NCBI GenBank assembly: GCA_009760855.2
Contig: WPIO01000001.1
Span: forward strand, 22,304,001-22,368,000
Length of the DNA: 64,000 nt
Direction of reading: 5' to 3'
From: Cristatella mucedo
Lineage: Eukaryota; Bryozoa; Phylactolaemata; Cristatellidae
Part shown: positions 11,903-45,479 of the stretch, piece after piece
How positions within the stretch are numbered: the first letter of the stretch is position 1
How the letters are laid out: each line of letters opens with the position of its first letter
Notes under the pieces: generated by a model
Database searches by the model: none
Seen by the model: only the letters and a program-made list of their open reading frames with translations
Told to the model about the DNA's origin: nothing
Made by a program: the position numbers and the translations under genes

Positions 11903-11930
<28 letters not shown>
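11903..11930. repeat. (TA)n microsatellite
   Basis: About 13 TA units directly left of the large foldback at 11942. Confidence 0.9.
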
Positions 11931-11933
<3 letters not shown>

Positions 11934-11941
11934 TTAGTTAT

Positions 11942-12334
11942 TTAACCCGTTATTAATAAGTACGGGAACACTTAAGAATGAATGTCATTCTGCAACATCA
12001 ATACATAATTCAAATCGACTGGTTAGAACAGAGACATTAAACATGAGAAATGTCATTCGTTAGTATAGCGCCGCCTTAAGAGAGCTTGACGTCTATATAG
12101 GCACTTCGCATATGCACACATTTGCATTTGATGACGAAGGTCGTGGTCTCGAACCCTGCGGCATATGTGAAGTGCCTATATAGACGTCAAGCTCTCTTAA
12201 GGCGGCGCTATACTAACGAATGACATTTCTCATGTTTAATATCTCTGTTCTAACAAGTCTATTTGAAGTATGTGTTGATGTTGCAGGATGACATTCATTC
12301 TTAAGTGCTCCTGTACTTATTACTAACGGGTTAA
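11942..12334. repeat. foldback element: 174-bp inverted arms with SINE-like loop
   Basis: Left arm 11942-12115 and right arm 12161-12334 are reverse complements with few mismatches; the inner 80-90 bp are nearly perfect. The loop (12116-12160) has a tRNA B-box-like word, GGTCTCGAACCC. The right arm begins GAAGTGCCTATATAGACG and GCTCTCTTAAGGCGGCGCTA, a diverged version of the SINE-A tail. This looks like a SINE whose tail was inverted and duplicated. Confidence 0.85.
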
Positions 12335-12364
12335 TTCTACGTGAATCTGTAGAGTGCTACATTA

Positions 12365-12565
12365 TCCTTTATGTGCTTATGCTGCCACTGTGCATGCTGC
12401 CACTAACCATACTTGCACGATGACCCTGTGCATGTTATTCTTGTTGTTTATTGAGCATGCTACCACTAACCATTAGATCGTTCTTCCTTTGCAGCCAATG
12501 TAAAGTACATAGAAAGAGATTGAGTTTTCTGAGGGTGCTAAATTAAACGTATTATTATTGTTATT
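12365..12565 (+). mobile_element. LINE-1 family 3' UTR and tail
   Basis: Plus-strand copy of the LINE 3' UTR (CATGCTGCCACTAACCAT words), the tail GTACATAGAAAGAGATTGAG, TTTTCTGAGGGTGCTA, and a (TTA)n end. Confidence 0.75.
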
Positions 12566-13176
12566 ATTATGATTATGATCATCATTAGTATTAGCAGTAA
12601 CTAAGCAATCAGGTATTTGGTCATGGATCGGTACGCCGGGCGAAAAAGGTTTTTTGTGTTCGGTGGAAATCACTCTGTGAACATTCAGTAGCCAAGTAAC
12701 GGTAAAGCTAGTATTTGAAAGCTGTAGTTGAAGTAACGGGGCTTGATTCTGGAATCAATGTATTTCAAAGGCTGAGCGTTCCTGCACAAAGTGGCACGGA
12801 CAGTTCTGCAGCAGCTGCATACTGTGGCAGCGAGAGACAACAGGCAAGCAGACCTACCTTGGCCAATAAGTACACGACACCGTCAAGTAACGAATTGCAT
12901 TCGAACTATTGTTTCTCACATCAAAGCTAGCAGCCTTTGAGGAATTTGAGGAAATGTAGATTATGCATCAGAAACACCTGCAGTTCTTCATGCTTCGTGT
13001 TTTCTAAGAAAGGCACATTCGTGAGCTATTGGCAAGAAATAGCCAAATGTCAATAACAGTGACGAGGGGCATAATTATTCTAGGTGCAGCCCTCGAAGAT
13101 TGCAGCATGGTCTAGCGAGAACCAGCTACAGTACAGCATGAGCATGAATATACAGCCCACAACATGATCACCATTG

Positions 13177-34693
<21,517 letters not shown>

Positions 34694-34699
34694 CGTCGA

Positions 34700-35200
34700 A
34701 GAACAATCATGTGAGTAGCCACAAGACTCATCACGTGAGCCCATGTGCCGAGAAAGGGTTGACTTTGATGAAGGGGCTGGGGCGCTCATCTCGGGCCAAC
34801 CTCTCGGATACTTGCTCTGACTGAGAGGACACGCGCACTTCTATTATTTATTTTAAATCTGCATCCTTTTTGCAGCAGCTGCTACAAAGCACCGAAGCGG
34901 CTTATATAATAAGGCTTTGTTGCCGCGCCACCCACTACCTTGACTTTCGTGGTGCCTGAGCCTACGGCTTCTGGCTGTCTTTATTTTAACTCGCGTGGGC
35001 TGACAATCTCCATCTTTCAGCAAACCGTCGACATCTAACAGATGAACTCTGACCGAAGTAGCCACTTCTGGGTCTCGGTGGTCGAATCCAGGGGCTCAGG
35101 CACCGTTTAATGGCGGGCAGCTTCGGGCCCTTAAATACTGCTGGTGTTCGCCTGGCTGTAGGGCGCTTGCAGTTCAAGGCCCAAATCATGGCTTTACAGT
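34700..35200. other. PLBD2-like 5' flank and probable promoter region
   Basis: Upstream of the start codon. No TATA motif was convincing, and no coding segment is recognised. Confidence 0.35.
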
Positions 35201-35204
35201 CTTA

Positions 35205-35402
35205 CAGTGTGCAATGCTGCCACTAATCACGCTTGCATGCTGAAACTGTGCATGTCACTCCTAAGCATGGTATTCATATTTTTTATCAAGCATGATATTA
35301 CTCACCATTCAATCGCGTTTCCCTTTGCAGCAAATGTAAAGCGCCTAGAAAGAGATTTGAGTTATCTGAGGGCGTTTTAACAAGTGCATTGTTATTAGGA
35401 GT
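35205..35402 (+). mobile_element. LINE-1 family 3' UTR and tail
   Basis: TGCTGCCACTAATCACGCTT, then GCGCCTAGAAAGAGATTTGA and TATCTGAGGGCG, ending GTGCATTGTTATTAGGAGTA. Confidence 0.75.
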
Positions 35403-35404
35403 AG

Positions 35405-36230
35405 TAGTAGTATGGTTAAACCAGCTACTCTCATTTTGCGTTTTTGTGGTATTGTGTTTGAGTAAGTAGGACCGCTGGCAACTTGCAAGTATTTTAGTCG
35501 GCGGAAGCACTGCATGGCAGACTTCTGTCCAAGGCCGATAATTAGCTCAGAACACCCTTAAAGGCAATAGTGCTCGATAGGTAGATTCCTTTTCTGTCAG
35601 CAATCGCCTATAAGGGTAAAGCTGAAATCAACGCTTAACTGTAGGGAACTCACACTCGGACGCCTTCTAAAACCCAGGCTAAACCTACTGCTCCGTGGCA
35701 AGTTACTGGGCGCTACGGACAGGCAAAAGCATGAGACGGGCATCGTAAAGGTCAGCATTCAAGGAAAAGGATGGTTTTTGAAAAAATGCAATTATACACC
35801 TGGTAATTGTTTTGTTCTGCAAATGACCTGGGGGTACCCTTATTGGTGGGTGATTGAAAACGTAGTTTCGGAGTCGCACTGACTGAGCTGATCTTACATG
35901 TGGCATCGAGCTTACTTCTTGATCACTATGGCATGCCAGCGAGCTGCAGCGCTCCGTGAATGACGTGGGAAGGGTAGTCGTGGATAGTGGGGAGAAGGTA
36001 GTGTGGGAGAGGCGACTAGTACTACTCAACCCAAGGTTACGTGTGTAGAAAACAAACTAGTGGTGGCAGTCGTCGGCTGACGTTCTGCTTTCTTCGAGAC
36101 GTCAAGTAAACCGCCGAAAACAGACCAGCTCAGATGAGCTAGTTTACGGCTTTGCGAGATCTCGTCCAGATTACTGCGATTCGCTGTATCGATAGCATCA
36201 GGTGTCTGCAACCGGTTCAAAACGCGTCAG
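35405..36230. other. spacer, nothing certain
   Basis: A minus-strand frame at 36026-36220 (TPDAIDTANRSNLDEISQSR, LAHLSWSVFGGLLDVSKK) is free of stops and has AG and GT borders. I do not recognise it; it may be a fragment of a retroelement ORF or chance. Confidence 0.3.
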
Positions 36231-36399
36231 CTTGTCCGGTCTGTCGTCGACGGAATAGCTGCCTCTTTAAGGTACTTCTGCCTGAGTAGCGAATCAACCC
36301 AGATTATCTCTCGGGGTTACAAGTATGTGCGCTCCCTTCCACCAGCTTCCAACCCTATCGACCCCCCCCCTTTGCTCCTAAGCCAGGCTGTCGTGCTTC

Positions 36400-36870
36400 C
36401 CGCTTCTTAGGAACCCATCGTCTAGCCGCTCCTCGCAATAAATTTCAACTATAAATTTAAATTTTCTGGCGATTGGACCTTCCGTTCATTTCCAGCATAA
36501 GTCTGGAACTCGCTTCTGGTTTCTGCCACTACCGGCGTCGATTTTGGCCGTAGCTACAGATGCACTCCGCTGCGCTCACTCCGTCCCGTAAGTACTTCTT
36601 TTTTTCAATCTCTATGCTTAGCTTGCTGCTCTGGGCATGATTCAGCTCGCGTTAATAACCAAGGGTCCGACACCAGCAGTCCTTTCTATCCTCTTGTTTG
36701 CTTGCGTGCTAATCTAAGATTGGTTCTTGTGTTCTTTTGCATATTTGTCAAATCATGACATCATTGCATGTTATTAGCATGTGGTTATTGCTTTTTTTGT
36801 TTCGAGTCGTATAGCGCATTACGATTTCATTCCTTGTTATAAAATTACTTTTTATCATTATTAGATTAAA
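36400..36870 (+). mobile_element. probable LINE relic of a third family
   Basis: FLAIGPSVHFQHKSGTRFWF-like residues (.. W/G NS LL VSAT..) recall the WNSLP end of L2/CR1 RTs, followed by an AT-rich UTR. Very degenerate. Confidence 0.35.
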
Positions 36871-36899
36871 TCGCATAGCCTCTTAACTCAATTGTGAGT

Positions 36900-37960
36900 T
36901 AACTCACCTGTTCCAAAGGGGAGAAGACCTTCATCAAGAGGACATCAGGTCCAGTCAATTCTACCTTTCAGCTACGTAACATCGCAACAAATTCGGGCAT
37001 GCTTAAATAACAAAACCGAAACGAAACTGGTCTGTGCATTAGCAACAACCCAACTCGACTTCTGGAACTCACCGCTTGCAGTAATTGCTGCCTGTGCGAT
37101 AAGACGCTTAGTTGATGCAAAATCCGGCAACTGGGCTTCTTTGGAGTGAGCGTCACAATTGCCACACTAGTACCACTTCTCGCCGACTTACCCTGGCTCC
37201 CCATCAAGCAGCACGTCGACGTCAAGGTTTCGTCTTCACTTTTAGAGCCCTTCATTCGCTTGCTGTGTTGTGGGAGCCTGCTGCTTCTACTATTGTAATT
37301 ACCACAGCAGCCCCGGCCACTAGTGTATGCCCCACCTGCAACAGATGGTTGGGAAATTTACTAGGGGCAGCTTCTGACCCTTCATGTAAGGGTGCGGCCC
37401 ACCACAGATGCACTCCCCCATCTGTGGTGAGAGCCAGCTCGTATACGTACCCATTAAGAGAATAGAGATTGAGAGTGTCGTTTCCCGCTCACGTCCATGC
37501 CGTGTCTCCCTGAGACTCCACTAGTGCTGCTGCCGCCGGAGCAATACTAGATCTGGCCTACCTACTTGAAATAATTGTTTATCGGGCATCATACCCGTTC
37601 GTCTGACCCGTGTCATTTATCCTTGCTGCTCGGTAATTTCAATTCCTTCGGTCATTGTGCCTTCAATTAGTATGCTCCCAAAGCTTCGAATTCCCTATAG
37701 ACTGCCAACCGAGGTATACCCTGATTTGATGACATTCAAAAAGAAGCTAGAAGCCCACCTCTTTCTCACAGGATTTGTTCCGTACGTAAGTATTAACGTT
37801 CACGTTCGCTTGCTGACACTAGGCATGTTATCATTAACCAACTGACGAGCTTCCTCTAATGCATGTGTGACGTGTTCACCTACATTGACATTTAGTTCTC
37901 TTGGACCATGTGCAAATGTTTTACTATCAATATCCGACAGATATGACGGGGTCTACAAAA
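36900..37960 (+). mobile_element. LINE-1 family relic, interrupted
   Basis: LVCALATTQLDFWNSPLAV (about 37020) and HHFSPTYPGSPSSSTST-like residues, then about 270 nt of non-matching sequence (37275-37550). RT C-terminus resumes at 37640 (SFGHCAFN.. MLPKLRIPYRL, DLMTFKKKLEAHLFLTGFV). Confidence 0.65.
37400..37429. repeat. 11-bp inverted repeat
   Basis: CACCACAGATG, 8-nt loop, CATCTGTGGTG, inside the segment that interrupts the LINE relic. Confidence 0.8.
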
Positions 37961-37964
37961 CGGC

Positions 37965-38320
37965 TACAAACATCGCTTTTGAAAAGCGTAAGTAACTTGC
38001 TCAGGTGTGGAAGCCCGGCTCACCATCAATGTCTTCGAAAGCAACCCTAAAGTCAGGACTACGGGTAGACTATAAATTAATTGACTTCCCCTGTCTGCTA
38101 GAGCCAGCCTATAGCCACGTGGCTCTTGCAGCGATAAACGGTAGGACTAAAGGAATGACAGCTTGATTACACACTTTATGAAAAAACCACATACGCTAAC
38201 TATAGCAGGTAACTAAACAATACTATAGAGAAACCCTGTGTAGATCAGGGCTACATGGGTTCGGAATGACAACGAGGCAAGCGCTCACGAACGTGTGACT
38301 TGGCTCCAGCAAACTATCAT
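37965..38320. other. spacer, nothing recognised
   Basis: No frame or repeat identified. Confidence 0.4.
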
Positions 38321-38321
38321 G

Positions 38322-38460
38322 TATGGCGCCCTAAAAAACTTAATCTCTATCGAGGCTCTTCACATGTGCCACAGAGCTCAAACTCACGACTTTGATCGTC
38401 AAAGGCTTGTGCCTTGTGTCCTTTTCACGTGATCCCTATGCTTTGAGGATTTGCACAAAG
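38322..38460 (-). mobile_element. SINE-A, diverged
   Basis: Minus strand: ATGTGAAGAGCCTCGATAGA, GATTAAGTTTTTTAGGGCGC. The tRNA-like half (about 38375-38420) is decayed. Confidence 0.6.
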
Positions 38461-38469
38461 GCCACTGAG

Positions 38470-39255
38470 CACACGCCCACTGTGCAATGGTCATTTAAGT
38501 TATTGAGCAAATACAGGTATAGCTTGGTTACTCTTAAATTCCCCTCCTTCAAGTTTTAGTCTTGTAGGTTTAATGCTTATCGTCTTCGGATGCATCAGTT
38601 CCAATAACATGTGTGCAAACCCAGGTAATATTCACATAGCCTGGTTGAATACTTTTATTCAAACAAAATAATCAAAATGAACAACTATATACATGCCAGC
38701 AAGGCACCCAAGCACAACTACAACACTCAAAGCTGTCCAATTGATAGACTAAAGGGTGCATGCAATCCGGATCAGTTAAACTTGCCAGAGGAATAATTAA
38801 TGTTTGCTTAAGAAGTGCATAACAATTGGGAGACACAAGAGAAATTTGAAGCTTAGCAAGATAATTAGCCTTTTAATTTGATAGGACGTGCGTCCATTCT
38901 TTTAGCCAACGAGGCATATTCTTATTTCATATATCTCAGTGCTATCACATTCGGCCGAAGCAGCACTAAATTGATCCACCAGTCGATTAAGCAACATTTA
39001 CACTTTGGAGAGACTGTGATAGGAAGACACCGAAGGACATTCTGCTTTCATTCGTAATACCGCTATTCTATTGCGTCGAAGTAGCATTATATCGTTCAGG
39101 CAGGCAATTCAGCCAAATCTTCATCATGGACGGCCTAATTTCCAATTACAGCAAACATGATCAGGCACATTCTACACCCAGATCAGAATAAAGGAATACA
39201 ACATGCACGATGCAATATTTCGCACATACTTAGCATGTGCACTTACTGGTGACGA
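38470..39255. other. unique DNA left of the tandem array
   Basis: Contains TTTATT at about 38655, which is AATAAA on the minus strand, inside an AT-rich stretch. It could be the poly(A) signal of a long minus-strand transcript, for example a very long NOVA-like 3' UTR. No coding segment seen. Confidence 0.35.
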
Positions 39256-39259
39256 TAAG

Positions 39260-42200
39260 CAAATCAACGTAGACAGGCACTGTAATCAGGTGAGGTTGAG
39301 GAAAAGATGCAAGACCAATGTCAGAAAAGATTAAGCCGTTGAATTGCTCATCAAGCTAAAGCAACAAATTAAGTTCATCATGAAACAGTCAGCACACTGG
39401 TACTCACAATGGCAACTGCACATGCCAGCAAAGAAGTCGACCACCAGCAGATGCTTGTGAAAGCCTTCCACAACCCAAAAAGTGAATAGATCTGGCCAAG
39501 TTTGAAAGAAAAGGCTAAACCATGTAGACGCACTGTAATCAGGTGAGGTTGAGGAAAGGATGCAACACCGATGTCAGAAAAGAGTAAGCCGTTGAATTGC
39601 TCATCAACAAATTAAGCTCATGAAAAGTCAGCAACTGGTGCTCAAAATGGCAACTGTTACGAGCTCAGAAGTCGACCACCACAGATGCAGTCTGAAAGAA
39701 AAGGCAAACTCAATGTAGACAGGCACTTAAATCAAAATGGCACCGATGTCAGAAAAGATTAGCCTAATTGCTCATCAAGCTAAGAAGTTCACATGAAACA
39801 GTCAGCACACTGGATGGCAACTGCACATGCCAGCAAAGAAGTCGACCACCAGCAGATGCAAAAGGTGAATAGCTCTGACCAAGTCTGAAAGAAAAGGCAA
39901 ATCAATGTAGACAGGCACTGTAATCAGGTGAGGTTGAGGAAAGGATGCAACACCGATGTCAGAAAAGATTAAGCCGTTGAATTGCTCATCAAGCTAAAGC
40001 AACAAATTAAGTTCATCATGAAACAGTCAGCACACTGGTGCTCAAAATGGCAACTGTACCTACGAGCTAAGAAGTCGACCACCAGCAGATGCTTGTGGCC
40101 ACAACCCAAAAAGTGAATAGCTCTGACCAAGTCTGAAAGAAAAGACTAAAAACAATGTAGACAGGCACTGTAATCAGGTGAGGTTGAGGAAAGGATGCAA
40201 CACCGATGTCAGAAAAGATTAAGCCGTTGAATTGCTCATCAAGCTAAAGCAACAAATTAAGTTCATCATGAAACAGTCAGCACACTGGTGCTCAAAATGG
40301 CAACTGTACCTACGAGCTAAGAAGTCGACCACCAGCAGATGCTTGTGAAAGTCTGAAAAAAAAGAATAGCTCAAATCAATGTAGCTAACATGGACACTTA
40401 AATCAGGTGAGGTTGAGGAAAGGATGCAAGACCGATGTCAGAAAAGATTAAGCCATTGAATTGCTCATCAAGCTAAAGCAACAAATTAAGTTCATCATGA
40501 AACAGTCAGCACACTGGTACTCAAAATGGCAACTGCACATACCAGCAAAGAAGTCGACCACCAGCAGATGCTTGTGGAAGTCTTCCACAACCCAAAAAGG
40601 TGAATAGCTCTGACCAAGTCTGAAAGAAAAGGCAAATCAATGTAGACAGGCACTGTAATCAGGTGAGGTTGAGGAAAGGATGCAACACCGATGTCAGAAA
40701 AGATTAAGCCGTTGAATTGCTCATCAAGCTAAAGCAACAAATTAAGTTCATCATGAAACAGTCAGCACACTGGTGCTCAAAATGGCAACTGTACCTACGA
40801 GCTAAGAAGTCGACCACCAGCAGATGCTTGTGAAAGTCTGAAAGAAAAGGCAAATCAATGTAGACAGGCACTTAAATCAGGTGAGGTTGAGGAAAGGATG
40901 CAAGACCGATGTCAGAAAAGATTAAGCCATTGAATTGCTCATCAAGCTAAAGCAACAAATTAAGTTCATCATGAAACAGTCAGCACACTGGTACTCAAAA
41001 TGGCAACTGCACATACCAGCAAAGAAGTCGACCACCAGCAGATGCTTGTGAAAGCCTTCCACAACCCAAAAAGTGAATAGCTCTGACCAAGTCTGAAAGA
41101 AAAGGCTAAACAATGTAGACAGGCACTGTAAGCAGGTGAGGTTGAGAAAAGGATGTAACACCGATGTCAGAAAAGATTAAGCCGTTGAATTGCTCATCAA
41201 GCTAAAGCAACAAATTAAGTTCATCATGAAACACAGTCAGCACACTGGTGCTCAAAATGGCAACTGTACCTACGAGCTAAGAAGTCGACCACCAGCAGAT
41301 GCTTGTGAAAGTCTGAAAGAAAAGGCAAATCAATGTAGACAGGCACTTAAATCAGGTGAGGTTGAGGAAAGGATGCAAGACCGATGTCAGAAAAGATTAA
41401 GCCATTGAATTGCTCATCAAGCTAAAGCAACAAATTAAGTTCATCATGAAACAGTCAGCACACTGGTACTCACAATGGCAACTGCACATACCAGCAAAGA
41501 AGTCGACCACCAGCAGATGCTTGTGAAAGCCTTCCACAACCCAAAAAGTGAATAGCTCTGACCAAGTCTGAAAGAAAAGGCTAAACAATGTAGACAGGCA
41601 CTGTAATCAGGTGAGGTTGAGGAAAGGATGCAACACCGATGTCAGAAAAGATTAAGCCGTTGAATTGCTCATCAAGCTAAAGCAACAAATTAAGTTCATC
41701 ATGAAACAGTCAGCACACTGGTGCTCAAAATGGCAACTGTACCTACGAGCTAAGAAGTCGACCACCAGCAGATGCTTGTGAAAGCCTTCCACAACCCAAA
41801 AAGTGAATAGCTCTGACCAAGTCTGAAAGAAAAGGCTAAACAATGTGGACAGGCACTGTAAGCAGGTGAAGTCGAGGAAAGGATGCAAGACCGATGTCAG
41901 AAAAGATTAAGCCATTGAATTGCTCATCAAGCTAAAGCAACAAATTAAGTTCATCATGAAACAGTCAGCACACTGGTACTCACAATGGCAACTGCACATA
42001 CCAGCAAAGAAGTCGACCACCAGCAGATGCTTGTGAAAGTCTTCCACAACCAAAAAAAGTGAATAGCTCTGACCAAGTCTGAAAGAAAAGGGAATCAATG
42101 TAGACAGGCACTGTAATCAGGTGAGGTTGAGGAAAGGATGCAACACCGATGTCAGAAAAGATTAAGCCGTTGAATTGCTCATCAAGCTAAAGCAACAAAT

Positions 42201-43400
42201 TAAGTTCATCATGAAACAGTCAGCACACTGGTGCTCAAAATGGCAACTGTACCTACAAGCTAAGAAGTCGACCACCAGCAGATGCTTGTGAAAGTCTGAA
42301 AGAAAAGGCAAATCAATGTAGACAGGCACTTAAATCAGGTGAGGTTGAGGAAAGGATGCAAGACCGATGTCAGAAAAGATTAAGCCGTTGAATTGCTCAT
42401 CAAGCTAAAGCAACAAATTAAGTTCACCATGAAACAGTCAGCACACTGGTGCTCAAAATGGCAACTGTACCTACGAGCTAAGAAGTCGACCACCAGCAGA
42501 TGCTTGTGAAAGTCTTCCACAACCAAAAAAAGTGAATAGCTCTGACCAAGTCTGAAAGAAAAGGCTAATCAATGTAGACAGGCACTGTAATCAGGTGAGG
42601 TTGAGGAAAGGATGCAACACCGATGTCAGAAAAGATTAAGCCGTTGAATTGCTCATCAAGCTAAAGCAACAAATTAAGTTCATCATGAAACAGTCAGCAC
42701 ACTGGTACTCACAATGGCAACTGCACATACCAGCAAAGAAGTCGACCACCAGCAGATGCTTGTGAAAGCCTTCCACAACCCAAAAAGTGAATAGCTCTGA
42801 CCAAGTCTGAAAGAAAAGGCAAATCAATGTTGACAGGCACTGTAATCAGGTGAAGTAGAGGAAAGGATGCAACACCGATGTCAGAAAAGATTAAGCCGTT
42901 GAATTGCTCATCAAGCTAAAGCAACAAATTAAGTTCATCATGAAACAGTCAGCACACTGGTGCTCAAAATGGCAACTGCACATACCAGCAAAGAAGTCGA
43001 CCACCAGCACATGCTTGTGGAAGTCTTCCACAACCCAAAAAGTGAATAGCTCTGACCAAGTCTGAAAGGAAAGGCAAATCAATGTAGACAGGCACTGTAA
43101 TCAGGTGAGGTTGAGGAAAGGATGCAACACCGATGTCAGAAAAGATTAAGCCGTTGAATTGCTCATCAAGCTAAAGCAACAAATTAAGTTCATCATAAAA
43201 CAGTCAGCACATTGGTGCTCAAAATGGCAACTGCACATACCAGCAAAAAAGTCAACCACCAGCAGGTGCTTGTGAAACTCTTTAAGAATGCAAAAAGTGA
43301 ATAGCTCTGACCAAGTCTTAAAGAAAAGGCAAATCAATGTAGACAGGCACTGTGAGCAGGTGAAGTAGAGGAAAGGATGCAACACTGATGTCAGAAAAGA
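39260..43400. repeat. satellite-like tandem array, about 17 units of 255/219 bp
   Basis: The marker GTAGACAGGCACTGTAATC recurs at about 39269, 39533, 39715, 39907, 40157, 40381, 40642, 40860, 41115, 41335, 41590, 41845, 42100, 42319, 42574, 42829, 43084 and 43340. Right-hand units are 255 bp or 218-220 bp. The short form lacks the CTTCCACAACCCAAAAAGTG segment. Two variants at the centre, TGCACATACCAGCAAAG and GTACCTACGAGCTAAG, often alternate, so a dimeric higher-order unit exists. Left units are more rearranged. Every unit keeps a minus-strand frame of 60-80 codons (HKHLLVVDFFAGMCSCH) but it stops once per unit, so it is not read as protein. Confidence 0.95.
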
Positions 43401-43535
43401 TAAAGCCGTTTTAAATTGCTCATCTAATTAAAGCAAAAACTAAACTATTCATGAAGCTGTCAACACACTGCCAAAACAGCAGTTGCATTTACCAGCTAGA
43501 AAAGGCCACGACCAGGAACTTAAGTAGAAAGTTTG
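43400..43535. repeat. decayed edge unit of the array
   Basis: AAATTGCTCATCTAATTAAA, ATGAAGCTGTCAACACACTG and TTACCAGCTAGAAAAGG follow the unit order with many changes; a typical degenerate array edge. Confidence 0.65.
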
Positions 43536-43539
43536 ACAC

Positions 43540-44510
43540 GACACCAATGCTAAGTTGGCTGACCCTTACTGAAGTGACGATTACTGTAGACGATAAGGTA
43601 AAGTAGTCTCCTATGAGATACCAAATAAGCTAGACGGCCGATGGTCAGAAAAGATTACTCCTGAAAGCCAGACTACGAGTCTTGATACGAATAGCGTTCA
43701 AGGCTAAAGGTCAAAAACAGGAAAGCAATACAGCCAAGGCTGGTAAGATTACCTCCAATAATTTGTTTTGCTGTTGTTACAATGCTTCTACAAATCGATG
43801 AAGAAATTGAACGATGACGAGCTACAAGATACTCATCCCCCAGTATCTAAATACAGGGCATAGTGTAACTACTTCCAATGCTACCACAATGAACTCCTGT
43901 TGACTCAAGTGTGAAGACGTGGTATTTGAAAAGCTATGCTACCACTCTCTAACTGTACTGTTAAATGCTCAGCCATACTATAATACCGGGAGCAGGAGGA
44001 AGTCTGTCGTCGATAAAGATGATGGATAAAAGTTCTCAGTTCAACATTTTTAGACTGATAATGCAAATTCCCTTTAAAGCAAGGTGATAATCCAAGTACA
44101 ATCGAACCGATGATCAGACTTAATGGATGAACAACGGCATCAGTGACACACTTTCATCGTGGAAAACAATGGTATCCTCGGGCAGTCTCATGACTGAAAC
44201 AAGCATCTGGATGCTGGATAAAAACGTTCCGACGTATCACATTCATTGACGAACCTAATCAACTCTTGCCCACAAAAACGGGTTTTTAACTCCAGTTGCA
44301 ATGTTTTAAAAAAAAACATGCCGGTCTGTTCGAAAATGATGCCCGTTTTTAGATTGCAGCACCAGCTATGAAAGAAAGAGGCGTATCTGCGAATGTAATC
44401 CCAAGCTCGCCCAGATGATAAAGCCTACTATCATAGAACCTTACATGCTTAAAGTATTGACAATGTTCAACATGTAGTGGTGAGCAGTGCACACGTCGGC
44501 ACTGCACCAC
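43540..44510. other. spacer between array and LINE tail
   Basis: Nothing recognised. Confidence 0.4.
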
Positions 44511-44514
44511 AATA

Positions 44515-44582
44515 CAATGTAAAGTGCCTAGGCCTAGAGAGATCGAGTTCTCGGAGGGCACTACATCAACATATTATTATTC
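44515..44582 (+). mobile_element. LINE-1 family 3' tail fragment
   Basis: AGTGCCTAGGCCTAGAGAGA, TCGAGTTCTCGGAGGGCACT, then ATATTATTATT. Confidence 0.6.
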
Positions 44583-45194
44583 CCATGTATCACCAAGACT
44601 TTCGAGCCTACTTAGGTATGCTCAAGTTTGTTCTACAGAACTTTTTTGGCAACAGTCGGGACTGCAAACAAGTGACAATTGGCGGAATGTCTGTTTCTTG
44701 CTCCAGCTACAACAGTCCTCAAAACAGTTCTACCATGCCAAGATCAAACAGGGTACAGTAGCACCAGTCTTGAGCAAGCCAGATCACACTCATAACTGTC
44801 ACTCGAGCAGATTATGGCCTCACTTTTAGCCAACTAACTAACCAGTGTGGGCAGGCCCAGTTCCACCTTACTCTATTTTGCTCTTTCATAACTAGATACT
44901 ATAGACATGTATGCATTCATTATTAAAATTAAATCGTTCAAACCTGGATCTATTACGACCTCTGCACTACATGAACCTAGTTGCCACCGTGCTGTGATTA
45001 ATATGCTAAGGCTAAATATATTCAAGTAATGTGTAGGGCAGTAAGGCCTGAAACTGTTCAATAAGCAGTCACTAGTCACTAATAATGTGACCGAAAGCAA
45101 GAAAGCTAAAGATGGAAAGCTTGTGTTACGGCTCATTAGTGCTTTAATACTTCCTGTTTATGCAAAACCTGTTAGCCAATTCAACAGATTCATT

Positions 45195-45325
45195 TATATA
45201 GCAGAAGACGGCTATCACTTCCGTTTTCAGTAGGCAATGAACGATTGCACACTGCACGACTTGAACCTACGACCTGAGTTGTTAAGAGCTCTCACCTTAC
45301 CCGAAGGCTAAGACTCGGGAGCCAT
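45195..45325 (-). mobile_element. SINE-B, diverged
   Basis: On the minus strand a tRNA-like segment (CAGGTCGTAGGTTCAAGTCG) and a body with TGATAGCCGTCTTCTGC. Confidence 0.6.
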
Positions 45326-45394
45326 GAAAAATCTATTAGAAGTCTAACGTTTGGGCTGAAAATGATTACGTGAGTTGATAATCAAATGCGTACA

Positions 45395-45474
45395 GTGTAG
45401 AGTAATCTTATTTTCACACCAAATCGGTTGTACACGTACAACCGATTTGGTGTGAAAATAAGATTACTCTACAC
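45395..45474. repeat. perfect 37-bp inverted repeat, 6-nt spacer
   Basis: Left arm 45395-45431 starts GTGTAGAGTAATCTTATTTT; right arm 45438-45474 ends AAGATTACTCTACAC. No mismatch; spacer ACACGT. It lies within 1 kb of the NOVA-like stop codon, downstream of it. Confidence 0.95.
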
Positions 45475-45479
45475 GAATA

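Noticed and set aside
12116-12160. Real tRNA gene in the foldback loop
   Set aside because: Only a B-box-like word is present; no cloverleaf and no A box at the right distance.
39260-43400. Repeated minus-strand open frames (HKHLLVVDFFAGMCSCH) in each array unit as a repeat protein
   Set aside because: Unit length 255 is a multiple of three, but every unit has a TAA after the NSMA/NSTA end, many have TGA before it, and short units vary in length. The frames are an effect of repetition, not a protein.
39260-43400. CRISPR array
   Set aside because: Units are near-identical over their whole length, without unique spacers, and the DNA is eukaryotic.
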